DNA of 64,000 bases. Origin: Amphibalanus amphitrite. Its lineage: Eukaryota; Arthropoda; Thecostraca; Balanomorpha; Balanidae. Under the pieces are notes generated by a model that did no database searches, had not been told where the DNA came from, and saw nothing but the letters and a program-made list of their open reading frames with translations. The DNA lies in the NCBI RefSeq assembly GCF_019059575.1, contig NW_024881971.1:372001-436000 (forward strand). The letters run 5' to 3'. Positions within the stretch are counted from its first letter, which is position 1; each line of letters starts with the position of its first letter. Both the position numbers and the translations under genes were made by a program. Of this stretch, positions 12,273 to 22,435 are shown piece by piece.

Positions 12273-13458
12273 CAGTATGCTTACCGATCTAGACACTCAA
12301 CGGAGGACGCGCTGATCGACGCGGTGGAGTGGATGACGCGGCGTGTCGACGATGGCGATGTTGTCGCCGTCACGTCCATCGACTTGAGCCGGGCATTTGA
12401 CAGTGTTGACCATGACGTTCTGCTTAGAAAGCTGTGCTGGTATGGTATTGATCCTAGATGGTTTCGTAGCTACCTGACTGGCCGACGGCAGGTGGTGAGA
12501 GGTGGTTCCTTGTCCTTGCCTCTTTCCCATTGGGTTCCGCAAGGTTCCCTAGTCGGTCCCATCCTCTTCAGCATCTTCACAAATGACCTTCCATCCTATC
12601 TTCCTCACGGTCGCCTCATCTCCTACGCCGACGACACCCAATTACTTGACTCGGCCCGTCCTAAAGATCTATCCATCCTTAAATCCCGACAGGAGGATAC
12701 CCTCCGTGCTGTCCTCTCCTACTTCACATCCAACTCCTTAAAAATGAGCCCATCCAAGACCACTCTGCTCCTTGTCGGCACTGCCCAAAACCTTAAGAAA
12801 ACCTCATCCTTCCACCTTAACCTGCCAGACTACTTACTAACACCCTCGCCATTCGTGAAGATGCTGGGAGTGACCCTAGACCCCACCTTATCCTGGGAAA
12901 CGCACATCTCCAACGTTGTCAAAAAGTGCAATTCCATCCTTATATGTCTGTATAAAATTCGCCATCATCTTAGTCCCGACATCCTTAAGCTCCTTATCCA
13001 GTGTCATAACTCATACCTTTCCTCACATCCTGTACTGCCTCTCTGTCTGGGGTGGCGCCGCTGCATGCCACCTTCACCGTGTGCAGAAGGCGATGAATTT
13101 TGGTGCGAGGGTTGTCTCTGGCGTGCGCAGGCATGACCATATATCGCCGATCCTAGCTGCGCTGGGCTGGTGTGACGTGCGCGAGCTGGTTGAGCGCCGT
13201 GACTGCCTCGGCGTCTACAGGGCGCTGAGGGACCTGCACGCTCCCGCGGCGATCCGCTCCCTGTTCGTCCCTCGTACAGCGGTTTCCCGGCGCAGCACCC
13301 GGTCGACTGAGGCGGGCGCTCTCGAGCTGCCTCCATACCGCCTGTCCGCGTCGCGCCGCGCGTTTTCTTACCGAGCGGCCGCGGCGTGGAACCGCCTGTC
13401 GCCGGCTGTCACCGGCTCTGTAACCCGCACCGAGTTTCTGCGCCGGCTGTCGAATTAG
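12273..13458 (+). pseudogene. 5'-truncated, frameshifted LINE reverse transcriptase
   Basis: Homology starts mid-domain with a QYAYRSRHSTEDAL-type segment at 12273, without a start codon. Reverse-transcriptase blocks follow: DLSRAFDSVDHDVLL (about 12381), a PQGSLVGPILFSIF block (about 12537) and the catalytic YADD (about 12624). A frameshift near 13015 moves the frame to the one that ends at 13458, which carries YCLSVWGGA and a VQKAMNFGARVV-type C-terminal segment typical of the CR1/L2/Jockey group. The endonuclease domain and the first ORF are missing, as expected for a 5'-truncated insertion. The 3' flank to 13578 is probably LINE 3' UTR. The clade is my inference. Confidence 0.9.
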
Positions 13459-13578
13459 TCGAGGGTCTGGTTTGTCCGACTTTGGACCGTGTTTTTATAT
13501 ACCTATCTCTCGATTGTGATTTACTGTGATATTGACTGTGTCATGTTTTTATCTATGTACTCTGACTCGGACTAAATA

Positions 13579-15710
13579 TTAACCCGCGCCCGGCTGGGGG
13601 TCCTGGATTTCCACGCCCGTAGCGATACGCGGAAGGCGGCGTTCGAAAGAGCGTCAAAAATAATGACGAAATCACTTCGGTCAATTTTTTGGTCAGGTCA
13701 AAGGTCAGGTCACCAGAGGTCATTGAAGGCAAAATGTCGCCGATTTCCAGGTCGAATGTCGAAAATTTCCAAGAAGCCAACGCATAACTCGAGAACCAAT
13801 AGAGCTACAGCGCCGCGGAAAAGCGCATTCGATAGCCCTATTGAAGCCCTTTCTGAGTAATACTCTCAGATTTGACCTAACGTCAACGGTTTTGCCTGCA
13901 GGGGGCAAAAACTGCAAAAATAGCCGATTTTTTCGAAAACAGTTTTTTCTGCAATAACTTTTGACCCAAGCCTTGTACGAGCTTACTTTTACCGGCATTG
14001 TGTTCCTCTCGTCAAGACGCATCGAATGAACTATAAGTTGACCTTGAAAGGTCAACTTGAAAATTTGACCTCAGGTCAAGGTCATGACCTGACCGGAAAG
14101 GGTCATGTTGCATATCAGTCGATCCGTATCGTCGAGCTGAACACATCTAAGGCGTTTTCATCGCTCTAGCATGCCTCTATCAAAAGTTATTTGCGAAAAA
14201 CTGTTAGATACCATTCGTGACCTAAGATGACCTCAGGGCATAACCCTATTCCTGGCGGGCTCCGCCGGGACAAGAAACTGGCGGGGGGGGGCCGATTCGG
14301 CCCCCCCCTGAGATCTCGAGAACGAAGCAAGATAGCGACAAGCGGTAAACGGCATCGGGTACGCACGGCCAAGATCTACAATTTTTACTAAGGTCATTTT
14401 CAGGTCAGGTCAAAGATGACGTCACAGGGGTCGAAAAAGTCAAAATGGCGGCGCTAGATATGGAGAGAGTTTTTCTCGAATAACTTTCGAATTAGTCAAG
14501 ATAGGAACAAACTAAGGGCATCGTCGTGATCCTCTCGTCAATCCGCATCGAATGATATATATGTTGACCTCGAAAGGTCAAGGTCAAAGGTTGACCTCAG
14601 GTCACGTGACCTCGAGGTCATCATGTATATCATTCGATGCGTCTTGACGCGCTGAACACAATGAGACCATCCACGCGTCTGTATCTTGTTCCTGTACGGA
14701 GTTATTGGCCAAAAACCTTTGGTGACCTTTGATGACGTCACATGACCTCACAGCTGCCCAACAGCAAAACAGACCTCAAGGTAGTGAAGGTTGATCATAT
14801 ATGAAGTCATGTATGGTATATGGGGCCATTCCGACCCGTTTTAGTGGTAAAAACAGGGAGTTGATTTTTCCCCCATTGACTTATAATGGGGAGGTCGCGA
14901 AATTGACCTGACCTTAGGTCACCGATATCAAAATTCCGAGATATACAAATTGCACATACTGGTACCCTAACTAAACCCTGAAGAGAAGAAATTGATCGGT
15001 CAAAAACTCTAGCTCTGGCGTGATTGCAAACTTTTCTGAGGTAGGGTCACAAAACCGCCTCTGGTGACCTGACCTGAGGTCAGATCAACTCAAAATTTTC
15101 AGACATGTTGCGTAGAAGCCTTTTAGGAAAAGTCAGAAAATTTGAGCTTCCTAGCTCAACGCGTTTGGGAGAAATAACCAAAAAACCTCAGGGGGGGGGG
15201 CTCCTGAGGCCCCCCCCCGCCAGGAATAGGGATAAACAAGGGTCATGGACACCATTTTCATGTTCAGTGTGTCTAAACCACTTGTAATTCGGTGTTTGGG
15301 AGTGTTTATAATGTCTTTTGTCCATAAGCGGCGCATTTCAATTTTCTCCCATTGACTTATAATGGGGAGGTCGCAAAATTGACCTGACCTTAGGTCATCG
15401 ATATCAAAATTCTGAGATATACATTTTGTACATGCTATTGCTCTTAGCAATCGCTGAAAGTTTCAAAGCAATCGGTCACTCGGTGTAGCTATGACAGACA
15501 TTGAAACTTTTTATGAGGTGAGGTCACTTCAAGTGACCTGGTGACCTGACCTTGAATGACCTTGGTCTGAAATTTTAACAACATGTGTAGAATTGATGTG
15601 TGATAAGGTGTACCAAAAACGGCGGCGCTCCGCGCCGCCATTTTTGAGATATTCGCGAAAAACCACAAGGGGGGTGTTCAAACACCCCCCCCCAGCAGGG
15701 CGCGGGTTAA
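13579..15710 (+). mobile_element. TTAA element (TIR CCCGCGCCC(G/T)GCTGG), hosting lineage A
   Basis: Left TTAA at 13579-13582 with CCCGCGCCCGGCTGG; right TTAA at 15707-15710 with the inverse of CCCGCGCCCTGCTGG and a hairpin GTGTTCAAACAC. The left hairpin appears lost or replaced. A central ATCGAATGA...TCGAT pair lies at about 14018-14125. It is interrupted at 14240-15235 by an inverted lineage A element. Confidence 0.7.
14240..15235 (-). mobile_element. Lineage A element inserted at ATAA instead of TTAA
   Basis: Nearly identical to 669-1667 in reverse. It is flanked by ATAA at 14240-14243 and ATAA at 15232-15235. The same altered tetranucleotide at both ends argues for a target duplication at a non-canonical site rather than two independent mutations. 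Confidence 0.85.
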
Positions 15711-16160
15711 GCCACTATGTGGAAATGTCCTCAATACACCGAACTTGAACTTGAACGTGTCGCATGCCCATATAGCAGAAAGTGAAAATCGTGATCTTTC
15801 GTGACCTGACCTGACCTTTATCCGTGCTTAGTATGGCCCCTATACGCACATGGTCCCATCACTGGGCCGTTGGGGTCATTTTTGGTGAATTTCGAGCAGG
15901 AGCTATCGATTCCGCTGTCCGTAAGCCTCATCATGCAAAACCCCAGAATTTGACCATTGACCTGACCTTGACCGGAAAGTTAACCTCAATATTAAAATCT
16001 TTAGAGAGGTTTAGTAAGGTCTCCTAGAGACCTTTCGAACACCGCCTCGCGGGGCTCGATACGACCATTGGTTTTCGAGATGACAGGGGGGAGGGGGTGG
16101 ATCCGACCCCCCCCCCCCGGCTGTCGCGGGTACAGAAATAGCCCAGGCGGTGCCGGGTTA
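15711..16160 (+). mobile_element. Partial TTAA-type element, right end only
   Basis: The sequence has TGACCT words, then a G-run/C-run hairpin (about 16085-16120), GGCTGTCGCGGG, a spacer and CCAGGCGGTGCCGGGTTAG. This has the layout of a double-word right end, with TTAG in place of TTAA. No matching left end was found. Confidence 0.5.
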
Positions 16161-16778
16161 GCTTCAAATCGCTGCCAAAGATAGCGTTTTAGGTGGATCA
16201 AGCTGATCAAGCTGATCGGATCAAGCTAAAACTTGCACACAATATAGACCATGACATACCTACACAATCCACAGTCAGAGCCATTCAGTGGCACTCCCAG
16301 CTGTTTGACCTGCAGAGGTCAGCAAAGGTCACGTGAACCAAATCTGCACGGCAGTTTGTGGCCCACCCAGTAGAGCTAGAGCGCTAAAACGACACCAAAC
16401 GACTTACCTAGCCATGGGCGTAGGAACGGCTGGAACATTTTGGGTGCATGGGTGCAGAAATCCAGCTATGGCCGGTGTGAAGGGGGGGGGGGGTAGGGAG
16501 CTTCGGCTATGATTCTCGGCTATGATTCTCGATAGCCATTTTCAAGAACGAGCAGGAATCTACTTATGCCCCCTTTTTCGGTTCTTCAAGTGGGGTGTTC
16601 TAGACGTAAGATAATGATTAGTTTATTTCAGACAATTTTTAGGAATTACGTGTTTTCATATAACTACTAAAACTTTCTCTGAAAGATTAAAGTAGACAAT
16701 GAAATTTAGCAATGCAGAACCTGCGAATTTAAGCTATGTTTTGAGCATTTACTGGTTTGCAACACAATCGTCACACGC
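16161..16778. repeat. Old repeat, partner of 22030-22484
   Basis: About 16219-16408 matches the reverse of 22030-22189 plus 22444-22484. It includes AGGTCA words and a stretch reading ATAGACCATGACAT that serves as the empty site for the 22190-22435 insertion. The rest, with a G-run near 16482, has no recognised gene. Confidence 0.7.
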
Positions 16779-17674
16779 TTAACCCTCGCATGTGTAGGGG
16801 GGGGGGTCGGATGGACCCCCCCCATGGTTTTTCGCGAATAACTCGCGTAAAAAGCGGCCGATCGCGACGAAACTTTCAGTACCCTCGCATTGATCAATTT
16901 TACACCTACCCTTAAAATTTCATGACCCTGACCCAAATGACCTTTGACCTGTGACCTCTTTTCCGAGACCATGTTTGGCCGGAATCGCGATTTCGCGTAT
17001 GTCGGCTCGCACTAGCCGCGTGTTTGCAAGCTTTTCGTGGTTTCAAACGTTCAAACATGTGATTTGATGTTACTTCCGTGTGTGTCAAGGTCACCTGAAG
17101 GTCAGGTCAGGTCATTGACCTTTGGTGACCTCGGGTGACCTCGGGTCACTTTTTCGAGTTTTACATGTTTCTAGGCTAGTTTTTGGAGCTGAATTCGAAT
17201 TTAGCAACCATTTGAACATTTACGAAGTAGTTTTGGTGACTTCGTAACATGTTACGAAGCTGTCAGAGGCGGTTGACACGTACTACGAATACCCGTCACG
17301 ACGCCTACTGGTTGACCTGACCTGACCTGACCCGACCTGGTCTAAATGCTTCAAGACATCATCTGTGATCAAAACTAACACGATATTCGTGATCAGCACC
17401 CCGAAAAACCCCTTAGCAGCCACACTTTACGACTTTCTAACAGGTCCCGATTTTCCCGACTTTGGGTCATTGACCTGACCTGGAAGGTCAACCAATGACC
17501 TAGGACCTTAAAATTGGGTATCATCGGCTTCCTCTCGTCACGGGCAACACGCTCGTTTTTTTCCGCGAAGCTCTAGCTCGATCAGGGGCCAAACGGCAAG
17601 GGGGGGGTCCAACCGACTCCCCCCCCCCCCTACACATTAGAAGCTGGCAAACGCCGCACACATGCGAGGGTTAA
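16779..17674 (+). mobile_element. TTAA element (TIR CCCTCGCATGTGTAGG)
   Basis: The left end has one copy of CGCATGTGTAGG and a hairpin with stem GGGGTC/GACCCC. The right end read inward has CGCATGTGTG, a spacer and TAATGTGTAGG. The interior is rich in AGGTCA words and closely matches the interior of 54760-55659, whose terminal word is different (CGCCGGCACAGG). Confidence 0.85.
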
Positions 17675-18115
17675 TTTTTGGTGGACTTCGTTTTGAATGT
17701 GCTGTTGGGGTAATACGCCCACTTTGGTGTGGGGCAAAACGCCCATCATGGGCGTTTTACCCCTAATGGGAGTTATACAGTACGGGTATTTACGAACATT
17801 TTTGGCTGGAAGTGAGTGTTGGGATACGTTTCTAATGTTCAGGATCATAGGCGGCGGAACGGGGGGGGGCACCGGGGCACCGTGCCCCCTTGAATTCTGA
17901 AAGGGGGGCACCAATAGCAAGGTGCCCCCTTAAATTTGATGTATTAGTACCAGGGGCGGATTCGGGAAAACTCCAAGGGGAGGGTCATGAATCGAAGTGT
18001 TGCCCCTACCTATACCCAAAATTAAAATCTCAACGGATTTCGGCCACTTAATTTTGGTGGTGCCCTATTTTCAGTTTTTTTATTTATTTTCTTTATTATT
18101 GGTTAGACGTGTGAT

Positions 18116-18710
18116 GACTGGTGCCCCTGCTAGGCCGCTGGTGCCCCTGGAAAGACTGTGGTACCTACCTACCCTGCCCCCTGACAAGCCTACGGTGGAA
18201 CCAGCTTATGACTTAGGTGCCCATGGGCCCTGACAGGCCCGTGGTGCCCCTGACAGGCCTGTGGTGTCCTTGCTAGGCCTGTGGTGTCCCTGGGCCTTGG
18301 CAGGTCTGTGGTGCCCCTGGCGAGCCTGTGGTGCCCCTGTTAGAACGCAGGTGCCCTTAACAGGTTTGTGGTGCCCCTGACAATCCTTAAGTACCAACGA
18401 CAGGCTTGTGGTGCCCTTGACAGGCCCATGGTGCCCTTGCGAGGCCGGTGGTTCCCCTGCGAAGCCGATAGTGCCCCTGGCAGGCCTCTGGTGCCCCTGG
18501 CAGGTCTGTGGTGCCCCTGGAAGACCTGTAGTGCTTTTGCTAGGCCGATGGTGCTCCTGACAGGCCTGTGGTGCCACTGACAGGCCCGTGGTGCCCCTGC
18601 TAGGCCTGTGGTACCCCTGGCGGGCCTGTGGTGCCCCTGTCGGCTGTCAGGCCTGTGATGCTCCTGGCAGGCATGTGGTGACCCCAGGCCCAAAGTCATG
18701 ACCCATGCTA
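18116..18710. repeat. Minisatellite, about 21-bp unit GTGGTGCCCCTGACAGGCCT
   Basis: Nearly thirty imperfect units of a GTGCCCCTGrCAGGCCTGTG-type word lie in tandem. Open frames on both strands here reflect the 21-bp period (a multiple of three) and are not genes. Confidence 0.9.
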
Positions 18711-18943
18711 CCTCCCCCCTGGGCCCTGGGATTCGCCACTGATTAGTATTGCGATGGCTTCTTGGTAATTTGATACATGTAGGATTAACCCTAGAACGCC
18801 TAGGGGGGGGGGGTTGTATCACCCCCCCCCCCCCCTGAGGTTTTTTCGAAGTGCACGCTAAACGGCTTGTCGTAGCGGGCTGAAATTTTAAATACCCTCT
18901 GGGGCAACCTTTGCGCATCTTTTGCCGAAAAAAAAAAATTGAT

Positions 18944-19560
18944 CGGGTCATGTCAGGTCACGGAGTTATGACGTCATAAGAGGTACAGCCTCCGGCCGAC
19001 AGTTACCAAACGTGTGCGCCGAATCCCTAGGTTTTCTGCCGGTGCTACCCACATTGTTTGATGGATCATGATGAAACTTCCCATGCATGTTGGGGCAAGC
19101 ATTGGCTATCGTGTGGTGCAAGAAAATTGACCGGGTCAGGTCAGGTCACGGAGTTTTGACGTCATAAGAGGTACAGCCTCCGGCCGGATTTTCACGAAGT
19201 GTGTACCGAGTCCCGAGGTTTTCTGCTGATGCTATCCACATTGTTTGATGGATCGTCATGAAACTTCCCATGCATGTTGGGGCAAGTATTGGCCATCGTG
19301 TGGTGCAAGAAACTTGACCGGGTCAGGTCAGGTCACGGAGTTATGACGTCATATGTGGTACAGCGTACGCCGCCATTTCTGAGAAGTGAGTGTCTGATAA
19401 ATGCGCCCCCAGCTTTTTACGATTGCATGTGGAGTATAGTGCATGTATGCTAATAGAACTTTCCAGACATGTTGGGACATCTATTGACTAACTTTTGAAA
19501 TAAACAAAATGGCCGGGTCATGTCAGATTAGAGAGGTATGACGTCATGACTGGTCCAACA
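18944..19560. repeat. Tandem array, about 188-bp unit, inside the finger-bearing element
   Basis: CGGGTCA(T/G)GTCAGGTCACGG followed by TGACGTCATA recurs at 18944, 19132 and 19319, with a more diverged copy at about 19514. Each unit also repeats GGTACAGCCTCCGGCC and a CATTGTTTGATGGATC segment. The unit thus amplifies one AGGTCA/TGACGTCA cassette. Confidence 0.85.
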
Positions 19561-19774
19561 TCCCGTAGGTACGGTTATGTGCAGCCGTAAATTATTTGTT
19601 TTACAACGATTATATGAGCAATGTCGGTATATTTATCCATGGCTAGCGCTAGTCATTATTACTTTGAGCTATTGTATTGTGGCTCGAACTTTCAGAGCCC
19701 ATCGAAGGTCAATGACCTGGGTTGACCTAACTTTGGCCGGCACTTTGTGATTGGAACATTCTCGAAACATCTAG

Positions 19775-20032
19775 TCGTCCATCGAGAACGTCCTGGGCAG
19801 CCGTCTACCGGCCCAGCCGCAGCCACGCCGAGAGCCCACCACCGCACGCGCCAGGTGTGCCACCTGCGTGGCAGACCAGCAGGGTGCCGGCTATAAGCGC
19901 AGTCGGCACACCAACGTGAACAAGGTGAAGTCGCGGTGCTGCAAGTGCACCATGCCGGTGTGCCGCAAGCACAGCAAGCGGAGCCTTCCTCTCTGCAACA
20001 GCTGTGACGCTGGCCCGTCCGGCGTGGAGTGA
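19775..20032 (+). pseudogene. piggyBac-type transposase C-terminal cysteine-rich finger (fragment or last exon)
   Basis: The open frame has no ATG at its start and ends at TGA 20030-20032, giving 85 residues after the stop at 19772. It reads RCATC (C28, C31), CCKCTMPVCRKH (C55/C56, C58, C63, H66) and LCNSC (C74, C77), preceded by a basic Pro-rich segment. This C-x2-C, C-x2-C-x4-C-x2-H, C-x2-C layout at the very C-terminus is the known cysteine-rich DNA-binding domain of piggyBac transposases, which contacts subterminal repeats. No DDD catalytic domain lies upstream, where a 188-bp tandem array occupies the element. ATCTAG|TC before the frame could be a 3' splice site, so a last exon of a longer gene is possible. 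The cysteine pattern is fully intact. Confidence 0.85.
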
Positions 20033-21229
20033 GCGGCAGTGGCTGGCAGGTGACGAGTCACACGTGTTGTGAGGTCACTTGTGATGATGTGTCTTTCATG
20101 ATGTGTCTTTCAATGTGATGATATGTGATACATCGTTTGCTGTGAATTGATTGTTGGAAGTTGGAAATACACTTTTCTGAGTCGTTACCTACAGTATTTA
20201 TAGCGGAGCAGTGGTCAACAGCCGACGAATCGGGACAAACACCGGAGGGTGATGTGACACCATATCACTCATCAGCAATAGGCCTCTTACTTTTATAGGG
20301 TAAATACACCAAAACACCATATTTGATGCAGACTTGAGTGGGGAATACGTTGTTGAAGGTTTGAAGTTAATATCTCTCACCGTTTTGCCGCAATCGTTGC
20401 GCAAAGTTGAAAAAGTTTGATTTTTTCGGAAAATTTGACCTTTGACCGGTCATAAGTAGGTCAAATGTTGACCTAGGACCAAAAAATATACCACCAATCG
20501 CGAGATCTCGTTGAGAGCAATCCGTTGGTTTTTTCCGCTAAGCTCTACGACCTTCCATTTCGAAACGCCAGGGGGGGGTCGTAACAACCCCCCCCCCCCC
20601 TGGTCGTTCGTGTTATGAGAAATGGCCTGGTCGTGCGAGGGTTAATGGAATTTATCAAACGAGAATAAGGATTGGAAGAGACAAACACAGAGGTACTAGA
20701 GGATCAGCTTAAAGTTAACCACACATACGGGGGTGAACTGCCATTTTCGTTTAATAAAAAAGAATAAAAAAAAAAATAATTATCATCGTGTCAGGGCTGT
20801 GACGAAAAATAAGTGGCCTAAATCCGATGAGAAAACAGGATTTGGGGGTACCCTAGGTTTGGCTCCTTGAGCTGGTGCTCCCCCCTTGTCTCAAATCGTT
20901 CCGCCGCCTATGTTCAGGATTCTAATGAAATATGCAATATCCTGGTTAGTATCGCCTGGAGCAATTTATTCGCACGAACTAATCTCCGCTCCCCAAGGCG
21001 GTGACAGCCCGTTGACTGAATGAGGAGTGGGGTGGTAACAACAGTGTTCAAGACGTGTTTGGTGGTGTAATCTATCGATTTAAACAAACGAAATGAGGAA
21101 TGGATAAATACTACATTCTTTTGTCAGACTAGTACCGAGCGTGTGATGAAACGTTCAGGACTGGGCGTTATGCCCCACTCATATGGGCGTTATTCCCCAT
21201 GGGTGGGGCAAAACGCCCGATTTGTAGTC

Positions 21230-21717
21230 CGATAGGCGTTATCACAGGTGTATTCGCGGCCATTGGGGCGACGTAAGAAAAGAAGAAAACAACTGGCCCC
21301 AAGAACTTTAAATTATCAGTTAGCATGCACCTTTTCCTTGATATGTAGAGACTTTACCATTAATTGTTAGAGAAAATTGCATTTAAAATCTTCCATTTAT
21401 GCTTTTTTCATCGTTTGCACAATATGTTCTTTTACTAAGCTAGAAACACTAATTAGAAATAGTTCCTGCATCATCAAGAACAATAGGGCAGGCTTGAAGT
21501 GAATACATAATCTAAACGGTTTTGTAATCTATGTGAAGACACTTCTAAAATTGCCTGTGGAAATATTGAAGGCAAAAGTTCAACTTTTTCACAAGACGGA
21601 TGTCTATAAACCTATTCAACGTGTGACAACTCAGCCGGTATTTCGTCGCCTAAAGCCCAGCTTTCCCTAGTGACCGATAGAGGCGCTGCTATCGATGTCC
21701 ACCCGTGCCGCGTAACG
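21230..21717. mobile_element. 488-bp module with CGATAGGCG / CG(C)CTAACG ends
   Basis: The same module recurs at 60320-60810 in an unrelated context with high similarity. Ends read CGATAGGCGTT and, inverted, CGTTACGCGGC here (CGTTAGGCGGC in the other copy). It is AT-rich inside, with no open frame of note. Confidence 0.75.
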
Positions 21718-21896
21718 CCTCTCAATTCGGATGGCATATCTAAAAAAACATGCATACCACTTGTTTCTGATGTGTTATTCGAAGAAAGCCAAGGTAATGA
21801 GCTACCAGATCAGCTACCTAGTTGTCTTTCAAATTTGTAAGATAAAGAGATGCTGGGGCTGGAAAGTTAGGGTGGGCGCTTTGCCCCACCCTACCC

Positions 21897-22189
21897 TATC
21901 AAAATCGACCGAATTTCAAATCAAAGCATAGGATAGCTCAGAGGCCTATCATCGGATAGCTCAGAGGCCGTAGTAGCTTTACGATGCTGGCGTAGATGCG
22001 TAATAACTTTAGATCAGATGCTGGCGAGTCGTTTGGTGCCGTTTTAGCGATAGCGCTCTAACTAGCTCCACTGGGTGGGCCATTAACTGCTGTGCAGATT
22101 TGGGTCACGTGACCTTTGCTGACCTCTGCAGGTCAAATGGCTGGGAGTGGCACCGAATGGCTCTGACTGTGGATTGTGAATGTCATGGT
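21897..22189. other. Flank and old repeat (partner of 16219-16408)
   Basis: The sequence from about 22030 is the old repeat also present near 16300 in the opposite direction. It starts with a short duplicated word, GGATAGCTCAGAGGCC. No gene is seen. Confidence 0.5.
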
Positions 22190-22435
22190 CAGGGCTGCGG
22201 AGTCGATGAATTTTCGGTGACTCGGACTCCAACTCCGACTTCCAAAAACCAACTCTGACTCCGGGCAGAACTGTCGACTCCGAATCCGACTCCAACTCCG
22301 ACTCCGCAGCACTGCCAAGTACGCGGAGTTGATTTATTTTCGGCGACTCTGACTCCGGTTACCAAAAGTCAAAGCCTCCGACTCCGGTCAGAACTGTCGA
22401 CTCCGGCCGACTCCGACTCTGACTCCGCAGCCCTG
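22190..22435. mobile_element. hAT-like MITE built of GACTCC words, with empty site
   Basis: Ends CAGGGCTGCGGAGTCG / ACTCCGCAGCCCTG are flanked by GTCATGGT at 22182-22189 and 22436-22443. The related copy near 16250 reads TGTCATGGTCTATA (on its reverse strand) without the insert, which confirms the boundaries. The body is largely GACTCC/GGAGTC words. An 8-bp duplication plus CAGGG ends fit hAT. Confidence 0.88.

Larger units (their letters stand above)
18785..20645 (+). mobile_element. piggyBac-derived TTAA element carrying a transposase finger remnant
   Basis: TTAA at 18785-18788 and 20642-20645. The left end reads CCCTAGAACGCCTAGG plus a G-run/C-run hairpin. The right end read inward reads CCCTCGCACGACCAGG, a spacer, then CGAACGACCAGG and a hairpin. 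The two ends do not share the inner word, so one may be replaced. Outer arms match 1664-2587. In between are a 188-bp tandem array (18944-19560) and the coding remnant at 19775-20032. It lies inside the hAT-like element 17846-20912. Confidence 0.8.
17846..20912. mobile_element. hAT-like non-autonomous element with 8-bp target duplication
   Basis: Terminal inverted repeats CATAGGCGGCGGAACG / CGTTCCGCCGCCTATG are flanked on both sides by TTCAGGAT (17838-17845 and 20913-20920). An 8-bp duplication and CA-starting TIRs are known for hAT elements. It contains a minisatellite (18116-18710) and was later split by the TTAA element at 18785-20645. The remaining length is about 1.2 kb. No hAT transposase is seen. 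Confidence 0.8.
17700..21896. mobile_element. TA-flanked element with GGGGYAAWACGCCC words, heavily interrupted
   Basis: Clusters of GGGGTAATACGCCC, GGGGCAAAACGCCC and their inverses lie at 17703-17765 and 21165-21220. The right terminus reads GGCGCTTTGCCCCACCCTACCC followed by TA (21897-21898). It resembles 42015-42985 (end GGGTAGACCGGGGCAAG). The left end is degraded. It is split by the hAT-like element 17846-20912 and by the 21230-21717 module. Without these it would be close to 0.6-0.9 kb. Confidence 0.6.
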
